A stretch of DNA of 64,000 bases, from NCBI RefSeq assembly GCF_014137995.1, contig NZ_JACGWV010000001.1:1736001-1800000 (forward strand), given 5' to 3'. Below the pieces are notes generated by a model. It did not search any database. It saw nothing but the letters and a program-made list of their open reading frames with translations, and was not told the origin of the DNA. The DNA comes from Promicromonospora sukumoe. Lineage in GTDB: Bacteria > Actinomycetota > Actinomycetes > Actinomycetales > Cellulomonadaceae. The translations under genes and the position numbers were made by a program. Positions 57,776 to 64,000 of the stretch are shown piece after piece (within the stretch, counting starts at the first letter, position 1; each line of letters opens with the position of its first letter).

Positions 57776-58849
57776 ATGTCCGATTTCTTCTCGCCCCTGG
57801 AACTGGGGCCGTACGAGCTCGCCAACCGGCTGGTCATGTCTCCGATGACACGGAGTCGAGCGGGCGCCGGCGAGGCTGCTACCGAACTGATGGCTGAGTA
57901 CTACCGGCAGCGGGCGACCGCGGGCTTGATTGTCTCGGAGGCCATTCAGCCGAGCACCCTGGGACAGGCCTACCCGGCGACTCCAGGCCTGCACACGCTC
58001 GAACAGGTCGCTAGTTGGCGACAGGTTACTGACGCCGTGCACGAGGCGGGCGGCCTGATCTTCGCCCAGATCATGCATGGCGGGCGTGCCGGGCGTCCCG
58101 AGGTGCGTGGTGGGCGTGTCCCCAAGGCCCCGTCATCGGTCGCCGCACCGGGCCGCAGTTACACGCCGGACGGCATGAGGTCCAACCTCGCACCCGAGGC
58201 GATGACCGAGGACGACATCCATGAGGCGATCGACGAACACGCCGCCGCGGCGCGCAACGCGATTGCTGCCGGCTTTGACGGAGTCGAGCTCCACGGAGCC
58301 AACGGGTATCTGGTCCAACAGTTCCTGTGCCAGGACGCGAACGTCCGTGAGGACGAGTGGGGCGGCAGTACCGCTGGCCGCATCCGGTTCGCCGTCGAGA
58401 CCGTGCGCGCCATGGCAGATGCCGTCGGGGCAGAGCGGACCGCGCTGCGCGTGTCGCCCGCGAGTTCTGCGCTGGGCATCCGTGAGGCGGGAACGGCCGA
58501 GCTGTACCGGGCGATGCTGACCGAGCTGGCTGGTGACGGGCTGGCGTTCCTGGACATCATCGAGGAGCCGGGGACGCGTCAGCTCATCCACGAGCTGCGT
58601 CAGCTGTGGCCCGGGGTCCTGATGCTCAACCCCCATCGGGACAACGAGCCGATGGCCCCGCACGAGGCTGCCCGCGACGCCGTGGATGACGGGGGAGCAG
58701 ACCTGGTCTCGTTGGGGCGAGCGTGGCTGGCCAACCCCGATCTGATCGACAGGATCGACCGCGAGGGCCCCTACACGGAGGCGGACCCCGCGACCTTCTA
58801 CGGCGGGAGCGCCACGGGCTACACGGACTACCCGCCGCTCGCGCCATAG
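57776..58849 (+). CDS. Old Yellow Enzyme-type alkene reductase
   Basis: A 357-aa FMN-dependent ene-reductase. The TIM-barrel begins 'LFSPLELGP'-like ('FFSPLELGPYELANRLVMSPMTRSRA'), the substrate-binding pair is in 'FDGVELHGANGYLVQQFL', and 'NVREDEWGGS' plus 'GGADLVSLGRAWLANPDL' are the FMN phosphate-binding and C-terminal signatures. It would reduce activated C=C bonds with NAD(P)H in the cytoplasm. The ATG at 57776 has a weak ribosome-binding site. A stem-loop terminator follows the gene, so it is transcribed alone. Confidence 0.9.
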   Translation: MSDFFSPLELGPYELANRLVMSPMTRSRAGAGEAATELMAEYYRQRATAGLIVSEAIQPSTLGQAYPATPGLHTLEQVASWRQVTDAVHEAGGLIFAQIMHGGRAGRPEVRGGRVPKAPSSVAAPGRSYTPDGMRSNLAPEAMTEDDIHEAIDEHAAAARNAIAAGFDGVELHGANGYLVQQFLCQDANVREDEWGGSTAGRIRFAVETVRAMADAVGAERTALRVSPASSALGIREAGTAELYRAMLTELAGDGLAFLDIIEEPGTRQLIHELRQLWPGVLMLNPHRDNEPMAPHEAARDAVDDGGADLVSLGRAWLANPDLIDRIDREGPYTEADPATFYGGSATGYTDYPPLAP

Positions 58850-58870
58850 AATCCCGCGCCACGGCGAATC

Positions 58871-58905
58871 GCAGGGTCGAAGGCGCGGCGTGCCTTCGAC
58901 CCTGC
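58871..58905 (+). terminator. Stem-loop terminator after the ene-reductase gene
   Basis: A perfect 14-bp stem (GCAGGGTCGAAGGC, 58871-58884, with 58892-58905) and a 7-nt loop, 22 bp after the stop codon. The downstream T-run is poor, common for actinobacterial terminators. Confidence 0.75.
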
Positions 58906-59029
58906 CCCACATTTCAGCCGGCGACAGAGGCAGATGAAGCGATACCGATCCGTCCAGGTGTCCATCCGCGTCCGTCCGACTTCGACAGTCCGGGCGGACC
59001 GGGCATCCAGAGTGCGCTCGTTGGAACTG

Positions 59030-59042
59030 GTACTGGCAGTAC
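59030..59042. promoter_or_regulatory. GTACT-GGC-AGTAC inverted repeat
   Basis: A short exact inverted repeat 47 bp before the HTH regulator start, placed where an autoregulatory operator would be. The start codon itself has GGAG only 1 nt away, so translation may be leaderless. Confidence 0.45.
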
Positions 59043-59088
59043 GCGCTAAGCACCGCCTGTGCGTAGCGTTCGTGGGCAGAATCGGAGC

Positions 59089-59994
59089 ATGACGACGTCG
59101 AACGGGCTGCGCGAGTTCCTGACATCACGTCGCGCCCAGATCGATCCGGCGACGGTCGGGCTTCCGCCGTCGCCCGTCCAACGTCGAGGGCGTGGCCTGC
59201 GCCGCGAGGAGGTCGCCGCGCTGGCTGGTGTCAGCGTCGACTACTACGCCCGGTTGGAGCAGGGGCGCATCGGCAACATCTCTGACCAGGTGCTGACCGC
59301 GATCGAGGACGCACTGCGGCTCGACCCCCTGGAGCGTCAGCATCTGCGCAGCCTGGTGGGTAACCCAACTGCTCAGCAGCGCCGCAGCACGCCGGTGGGA
59401 CGACCGAAGGTGCGGGTGGGCTTGCGGACCTTCGTCGAGGCTATCGACCCGGTGCCTGCCCTGCTGCAGGGTCCCCGGATGGAGATCCTGGCGTGGAACC
59501 GTGCGGCGACCATCTTGCTCACCGACTTCGGTGCCATGCCCGCTCGCGACCGAAATGTCGCCCGCTGGCTGTTCCTGGACTCGTCGAACAGGGTGCGCTA
59601 CCCCGACTGGGAGGAAGTCGCGGCGCCGACCGTCGCCGCACTGCGCGCGGCACGTAACCCGGGCAGACCGGACGAGGCGCTGGAGAAGCTCGTCGGCGAG
59701 CTGTCGGTGGCCTCCGAGGAGTTCGCGCGGTATTGGGCTACCTACCGGCTGTTCAAGCACGGGCACGGCACCAAGCGCATCTTCCATCCGACCGTCGGGG
59801 TGATGAGCCTGAACTACGAGACGTTCGACATCCCGGACTCAGGCGGCCAGTTTCTCTCGACCTACACCGCCGACGTTGGCTCGCCGGCCGCCGAGAAGCT
59901 GAGCATCTTGATGAGCTGGGGCAACAGCCCGGACGAGACGACTCCGGTCGAGCCGGATTCTGTCCAGAGCGAGGCCGAGCACCGAGAGCCGTGA
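59089..59994 (+). CDS. XRE-family regulator with MmyB-like domain
   Basis: A 301-aa regulator with HTH at about residues 35-60 ('RREEVAALAGVSVDYYARLEQGR') and an MmyB-like ligand domain ('PALLQGPRMEILAWNRAATILL', 'RWLFLDSSNRVRYPDWEEVA', 'GELSVASEEFARYWATY'). It is of the same family as the regulator at 7.1 kb but more typical, with 'HPTVGVMSLNYETFDIP' near the end. It follows the ene-reductase and may control it or the downstream thioesterase. Confidence 0.88.
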   Translation: MTTSNGLREFLTSRRAQIDPATVGLPPSPVQRRGRGLRREEVAALAGVSVDYYARLEQGRIGNISDQVLTAIEDALRLDPLERQHLRSLVGNPTAQQRRSTPVGRPKVRVGLRTFVEAIDPVPALLQGPRMEILAWNRAATILLTDFGAMPARDRNVARWLFLDSSNRVRYPDWEEVAAPTVAALRAARNPGRPDEALEKLVGELSVASEEFARYWATYRLFKHGHGTKRIFHPTVGVMSLNYETFDIPDSGGQFLSTYTADVGSPAAEKLSILMSWGNSPDETTPVEPDSVQSEAEHREP

Positions 59995-60308
59995 GGCGTC
60001 CATGTAGGGCCGCGCTGACCAGGCCGGCCTGCTCGAGCACCGACGATCTCGGTCGTGCCAAAACGCCGCGCCGGCCCTCCACACGAGGCAGCAAACTCGC
60101 AGCGCGCACCGGTCTGAGCCGACGCATGGCCTCCGGCCGAAACCGCATCATGCCCCGCGATCCCTGCGGATGTCTCGCGGCCAGTCTCCTTGCATGTGCG
60201 GCCCAGCCGCGACGTCTGCGACCTCTCCCAACGCCGAGCACCCGCGCCGTGCTCGGACCCATCTAGCCCCGCCACCGACAACGGTCACGGCCCGACACAG
60301 GAGACCCC
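59995..60308. other. 314-bp gap without recognised feature
   Basis: Between the regulator and the thioesterase I see no protein-like frame on either strand, no clear hairpin and no promoter consensus apart from the ribosome-binding site (AGGAG) of the thioesterase. It may be the worn remnant of a gene. Confidence 0.4.
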
Positions 60309-60854
60309 ATGGCCCGCATGCTTCAGCGCACCTGGACTGAACTCTTCCCCCGCAAGGTCCGTCCGGGACAGACGACGCTCGACCCGTCGGTCACCCGGAT
60401 GCGCGTCGGGCCCCTGGACCTCGGCTCGTACCTGCACGTCAACAACGGCACGTACCTGCAGATGATGGACGTGGCCCGGAACAACCAGTTCGGTGACCTG
60501 GGCCTGTTCCCGGTCGCTCGATCTCTGGGCTGGGCCCCAGTGGTCGCGGCATCGACCATCAAGTACCGGCGATCCCTGCGACTGTTGGACCGCTTCGAGA
60601 TCACCACACAGATCCTGGGCTGGGACGAGCGCGCCTTCTATCAGGAGCAAGCGTTCACGCGGGGCGGGGAGCTCTGCGCCCGCGGGATCATCGCCAGCCG
60701 GTTCCTGGACCGCAAGGGCAACCGGATCTCGGCGTTCGAGGTGCTGCGATACTTGCTCGGCGAGGACATGCCGTCTCCCGACCTCCCCCACGACGCGGCC
60801 GCTTGGGCTCGCGCGATGGACATCGCACCGCGCGGCCCCTCGACCCAGGGCTAG
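60309..60854 (+). CDS. Hotdog-fold thioesterase family protein
   Basis: A 181-aa acyl thioesterase-like protein. 'RVGPLDLGSYLHVNNGTYLQMMDVARNNQF' carries the hotdog helix signature (4HBT_2/THEM6-like), followed by 'VVAASTIKYRRSLRLLDRFEITTQILGWDERAFY'. The Asp usual in bacterial 4-hydroxybenzoyl-CoA-type enzymes ('DxNxHxNN') is replaced here by a Gly/Ser-Tyr context, as in THEM6-like proteins. The substrate is unknown. AGGAGACCCC precedes the ATG. Confidence 0.8.
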   Translation: MARMLQRTWTELFPRKVRPGQTTLDPSVTRMRVGPLDLGSYLHVNNGTYLQMMDVARNNQFGDLGLFPVARSLGWAPVVAASTIKYRRSLRLLDRFEITTQILGWDERAFYQEQAFTRGGELCARGIIASRFLDRKGNRISAFEVLRYLLGEDMPSPDLPHDAAAWARAMDIAPRGPSTQG

Positions 60855-60881
60855 GTGCCCGGCTCGGTAGCGGCGCGTGCT

Positions 60882-61322
60882 TCAGTCCTCGGTTTGGACG
60901 GCCCAGGTGACCTGCGTGGGCGGTTCGCCGGTGCGCACGTACTCGGTGAGGATTCCGCGGGCCTGACTGACCGGGACTGTGGTGGTTTCGGTCTCGGCAG
61001 TGTTCGTGCCGGTCGGCCGTTCGTAGGTCAGTGGAGCGTCCGTGCTGGTCGGCAGGTCGCCGACGGCGTACCGGGACCCAGCCTCCTCGTGGAGGAGGAT
61101 GCGGGTGCGGGTGGCATGGCCGACCAGGACCTGCATCATGAACGGGTGGTCGAGCCTGGTCTGGGTGTCCCAGATGTCGACCTCGAACACGCGGGCAGAG
61201 ATCTCAGCATCTGCCGTAGCGAGATCCAACCCGCAGTGGAAGCCCTCGACGGTGTCGAACGGCACCTTGACGCGCCCATAGGCACGCGTCCCCCACGACA
61301 TCACGTACGAGCGCACGGTCAT
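60882..61322 (-). CDS. Imm1-like immunity protein
   Basis: A 146-aa protein that looks like the Imm1 family of polymorphic-toxin immunity proteins: 'EGFHCGLDLATADAEISARVFEV' in the first half, and the end 'VSQARGILTEYVRTGEPPTQVTW' carries the Imm1 pattern (helix, then G-x-P-x-x-V-x-W). No toxin gene is adjacent, so it may protect against toxins from neighbours. AAAGG abuts the ATG at 61322; with that spacing the GTG at 61316 may be the true start. Confidence 0.6.
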   Translation of the reverse strand: MTVRSYVMSWGTRAYGRVKVPFDTVEGFHCGLDLATADAEISARVFEVDIWDTQTRLDHPFMMQVLVGHATRTRILLHEEAGSRYAVGDLPTSTDAPLTYERPTGTNTAETETTTVPVSQARGILTEYVRTGEPPTQVTWAVQTED

Positions 61323-61421
61323 CCTTTGCCATCGATCTGCGGGTCCGCCCGCGCGGATTCGGGGGAGGGTGAGCGCGGCGCTGAGCGTGCCGGTCAGCGT
61401 CGTGCTCGGCGACCACTTGCC

Positions 61422-61491
61422 GCCGCCGCCACGTCGTGGCGGCGGCCTGCGTGAATGCGTCGCATTCATTCGCCGGAGGGGCGCTGCCCCT
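61422..61491. repeat. Three consecutive short hairpins
   Basis: Stems of 11 bp (61422-61446, loop GTC), 7 bp (61452-61468, loop GTC) and 6 bp (61477-61491, loop GCT) stand in a row downstream of the luciferase-like gene. The set lies between that gene's stop and the Imm1-like start, so it probably acts as terminator or mRNA stabiliser. Confidence 0.65.
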
Positions 61492-61506
61492 GTCCGACGT
61501 GGGGTC

Positions 61507-62406
61507 TCAGTGAGCCCGGGCCGCGGCGACCAGCTCACGCACGCGAGGTGCGATCTCCTGGCCGAAGGACTCGATCTCCGCGGGCGTGTCGGACATGAGG
61601 AAGAACCCCGAGACGCCGGTGTTCAGCGTGACCTCGGCGATCTGTTCTGCCCAGTGTTCCGGCGGGCCGTCGAAGACCCCGTCGGCACGCGTGGTGAACC
61701 GGCCGCCGATGTTGAGCAGGCGCACGATCGCGGCGGGGTCGCGTCCGGCGGCGACCGCCGCGTCGTCGATCTGCTCGCTCATGCCGGCCAGGGAGTCCAA
61801 ACCGTCTGGCAGGTAGCTGAGTGACGGCAACCAGCCGTCGGCCACACGGCCGGTCAGGCGCAGCATGCGGGGACCGTAGGCGCCGATGTGGATCGGCACG
61901 TGGTGCGCCAGAACTGGACCCCGACGTGCGCCGGCCACGGTGTAGTACCGGCCGTCGAACCGGAACCCGCCGCGCTCGTTGGTGGCCCACAGGCCGCGTA
62001 GGACGGCGACCGCCTCCTCGAGCGCCTCGACCGATTCGCCCTTGGTCAAGCGGCGGCCGCCCATCGCGACAACCCCGTCCCAGTACGCGCCTGCACCGAG
62101 GCCCATCTCGACCCGCCCTCCGGAGAGCCGGTCGAGCGCGGCGGCGCCGCGCGCGAGCGTCACGGGTGACCGCAGGGGAAGGCTGAGCACGTTGCCTACG
62201 ACCCGGACGCGTTCGGTGCGCGCGGCCACGTAGGACATCAGGGTCCAGGTGTCCTGCAACGCGGGCTGGTACGGATGGTCCTGGAATCCCACCATGTCCA
62301 GGCCGGCTTTCTCCGAGAGGATCGCAAGCTCGACGGGTTGATGTGCCGGGCTCGCCACCGGGGTGATGAACGCGCCAAAGGTGAGGTCGTGGCCGTAGTC
62401 GGTCAT
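61507..62406 (-). CDS. LLM-class flavin-dependent oxidoreductase
   Basis: A 299-aa luciferase-like TIM-barrel monooxygenase (FMN or F420 dependent). Signatures: 'DLTFGAFITPV', 'KAGLDMVGFQDHPYQP', 'SLPLRSPVTLARGAAALDRLSGGRVEMGLGAG', 'VPIHIGAYGPRMLRLTGRVADGWLPS'. AGGAG precedes ATG at 62406, which overlaps the stop of the FAD-oxidase gene by 4 bp. The two therefore act together, probably in one oxidation pathway; the substrate is unknown. Confidence 0.88.
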   Translation of the reverse strand: MTDYGHDLTFGAFITPVASPAHQPVELAILSEKAGLDMVGFQDHPYQPALQDTWTLMSYVAARTERVRVVGNVLSLPLRSPVTLARGAAALDRLSGGRVEMGLGAGAYWDGVVAMGGRRLTKGESVEALEEAVAVLRGLWATNERGGFRFDGRYYTVAGARRGPVLAHHVPIHIGAYGPRMLRLTGRVADGWLPSLSYLPDGLDSLAGMSEQIDDAAVAAGRDPAAIVRLLNIGGRFTTRADGVFDGPPEHWAEQIAEVTLNTGVSGFFLMSDTPAEIESFGQEIAPRVRELVAAARAH

Positions 62407-64000
62407 CGTGCTGCTCCTGTACTGGCTGGTGAAGGGACAAGGGGGATATGGAAGTTGTCGTTGAAGACGCCGTCGGGGTCGTACGCCACTTTGAGCTCCC
62501 GCAGTCGTGCGAGGGTGCGCGTCGGCCACGCTTGTTCGATGCGGTCCGGTCGCAGGCTGCTGTCGAAGCTGAGATAGCTGCCCTCGAAGAAGGGCTCCAG
62601 CCGGGCCCACAGACGGTCGACGACGGAGTCCTGTCGGCCCATGACGACCACGGAGAAGTTCGCGTCGCGGTGGGCGAACGCGGTCGCGTCGGGGTCGGTG
62701 TCGGCGACGGCGCCGCCGAGCGCGCGGATCTGGAACCAGTGCACGCCACCGCTGGACAGCACCCGGGCGGCGGCAGCGGCGAACTCGGGCGTGATGTGGC
62801 GAAGCAGACCGCTGCGCGAGACCGGCTCGCCCTGGGAGACCGGCTCCTCGTCACTGGCGTTGGCCAGGACCGCCGCGTAGGGCACGATCTGCACCTGCTG
62901 GGCGTAGAGCGCGGCCAGATCGGCCAATGGTTCGATCCGCGCCACGACCGTCTCGGGGTCGTCGGAGTCGACCATGGTGCGAGTAAGCGCCACGGCCGGC
63001 TGTCTGCCGCGTGCGGGCGACATGATGAGGAAACTGGTCACCTCGCGTGGAGACGTCTCGACGAACTGGCCCCAGTCCACGAGGAAGCGTGCGGGGTCGC
63101 TGGCGTCTTGGGTCAGTTCGGCGTACCCAACCGGCCCGACCACGTCGGCCTCGAACTCGAAGGACGTGACGATCCCGACGTTGGCTCCGGCACCGCGCAC
63201 CGCCCAGAACAGGTCCGTGTTCTCGGTCTCGCTTGCCTGGACGAGCGAGCCGTCGGCGAGGACCATGTCGACCGCTCGCAGGTGGTCGATCGTCAGTCCG
63301 TGCGCGCGCACGAGATACCCGATCCCGCCCGCGGTCGCCAGACCGCCGACACCGACGCCGCCGTAGTCACCCGAGCTCAGAGCCCAGCCGTACGGGTGCA
63401 GCGCTGCCGCCACCTCCATCCAGCGGGCCCCGGGACCGATCCGGACCCGTCGTGTGGCCTCGTCCAGCACCTCGATCTGGTTCATCGCGGACAGGTCGAT
63501 GACGATGCCGCCTTCGTTCGTGGAGCGCCCGGAGATCCCGTGCCCGGCGCTGCGGCGCGGGAGCGGGAGCTCGGGGTGGCGCCGCGCGTAAGCCAGCGCC
63601 AGTGCGACCTGCTCGGGCGTGGACACGCGCAGCACGACGGCGGGGGAGCCGCCACGCAGGTAGCCGGAGCGGTAGCGGGCGTATGCCCGGTCACCGGGCT
63701 CGACGATCTCGGCCAGGCCGGCGGGCACGTCGTCGTAGTCGATACCGGGTGTCCGACGGGCCAGAGCTGCCGCGGTCCGGACGCGCAGGCCGGCGGAACC
63801 GTAGGGCAGCGCGGCGTCGATGGCCGCACGCAAAGCGGGAATCACTTCGCGGGCGAACCGGGTGATCGTGTCCGTGTCGACGGAGTCCAGCATGATCGTC
63901 CCCACACCGTGGTCGACGACCAGTGGCAGCAGTTCGGTCACCCACTGGGTCGGTGTCGCGGTCAGGCCGAGGCTGTGCTCTTCGCCGGCCTGGATGAAGG
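62403..64000 (-). CDS. LLM-FAD-oxidase fusion protein, 5' part outside the window
   Basis: The frame runs without a stop to the right edge, so the N-terminus is missing. The visible first residues ('SLGLTATPTQWVTELLPLV', 'GTIMLDSVDTDTITRFAREVIPAL') match the C-terminal end of a luciferase-like monooxygenase. They are joined directly to a berberine-bridge/PCMH-type FAD oxidase: 'AVVLRVSTPEQVALALAYAR', 'RRSAGHGISGRSTNEGGIVIDLS' (His in the FAD-binding loop), 'GGVGVGGLATAGGIGYLVR', and the BBE end 'LKVAYDPDGVFNDNFHIPL'. A GTG at 63941 could serve as an internal start, but similarity extends upstream of it, which favours a fusion. Coupled by 4 bp to the LLM gene. Confidence 0.8.
   Translation of the reverse strand, partial: FIQAGEEHSLGLTATPTQWVTELLPLVVDHGVGTIMLDSVDTDTITRFAREVIPALRAAIDAALPYGSAGLRVRTAAALARRTPGIDYDDVPAGLAEIVEPGDRAYARYRSGYLRGGSPAVVLRVSTPEQVALALAYARRHPELPLPRRSAGHGISGRSTNEGGIVIDLSAMNQIEVLDEATRRVRIGPGARWMEVAAALHPYGWALSSGDYGGVGVGGLATAGGIGYLVRAHGLTIDHLRAVDMVLADGSLVQASETENTDLFWAVRGAGANVGIVTSFEFEADVVGPVGYAELTQDASDPARFLVDWGQFVETSPREVTSFLIMSPARGRQPAVALTRTMVDSDDPETVVARIEPLADLAALYAQQVQIVPYAAVLANASDEEPVSQGEPVSRSGLLRHITPEFAAAAARVLSSGGVHWFQIRALGGAVADTDPDATAFAHRDANFSVVVMGRQDSVVDRLWARLEPFFEGSYLSFDSSLRPDRIEQAWPTRTLARLRELKVAYDPDGVFNDNFHIPLVPSPASTGAAR

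Noticed and set aside
59995..60308. Pseudogene remnant between regulator and thioesterase
   Set aside because: Short open frames on both strands show no family resemblance, so it is listed only as an empty gap.

Overview
The window is high-GC (about 70%) DNA with dense, often 4-bp-overlapping genes. Protein families such as ImuA-prime-like, DUF4192, DUF4913, SCO6880-like and MmyB-type HTH regulators point to an actinobacterium. By gene style I would guess Micrococcales (Cellulomonas or Cellulosimicrobium relatives), but that is inference.

Layout. 1-8.86 kb is ordinary chromosome: the 3' end of dinB, recQ, an aminotransferase, an SRPBCC protein, a PIN-domain protein, a phosphotransferase-like gene, two oxidoreductases, an MmyB-type regulator and tRNA-Leu(GAG). 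A large serine integrase gene starts an integrative conjugative element. Its last codons run into the 3' end of the tRNA gene. The element extends to at least 57.4 kb, and its right end is not clearly marked.

The element has four blocks. (1) 8.85-18.04 kb is a leftward run: ImuA-prime-like gene, two small genes, ssb, DUF4913, two methyltransferase-like proteins, DUF4192, an unknown protein, a small ORF and the integrase. It is headed by a near-consensus actinobacterial LexA/SOS box over an apparent leaderless promoter, so DNA damage probably switches on the block, integrase included. (2) 18.1-36.84 kb is leftward: primase-polymerase-like protein, ParB-like protein, type IV secretion genes (M23/lysozyme-like hydrolase, DUF6112 proteins, VirB6-like, SCO6880-like, VirB4-like), ArdC-type antirestriction protein and VirD4-like coupling protein. 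It is interrupted by two rightward cargo islands, a secreted S1 protease with a lipoprotein and a lower-GC membrane protein. (3) 37.26-48.78 kb is leftward: a Tad (type IVc pilus) cluster of lipoprotein, PKD-like secreted protein, CpaB, TadZ, TadA, TadB, TadC, three TadE/G-like pseudopilins and a giant LysM-BTAD membrane protein. (4) 49.4-57.4 kb is rightward: HTH protein, ParB-like protein, and a 1,774-residue MobF relaxase fused to a RecD-like helicase and a DnaG-like TOPRIM core.

The divergent region 48.78-49.41 kb, between the Tad operon and the relaxase operon, holds stacked perfect palindromes. One module of it (palindrome plus a 26-bp element) recurs upstream of the T4SS operon at 36.9 kb, which suggests coordinated control of secretion, pilus and DNA-processing genes.

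57.7-64 kb carries metabolic genes: an Old Yellow Enzyme, another MmyB-type regulator, a thioesterase, an Imm1-like immunity protein, a luciferase-like monooxygenase, and an LLM-FAD oxidase fusion cut by the window edge. Whether these are chromosome or element cargo cannot be decided here.
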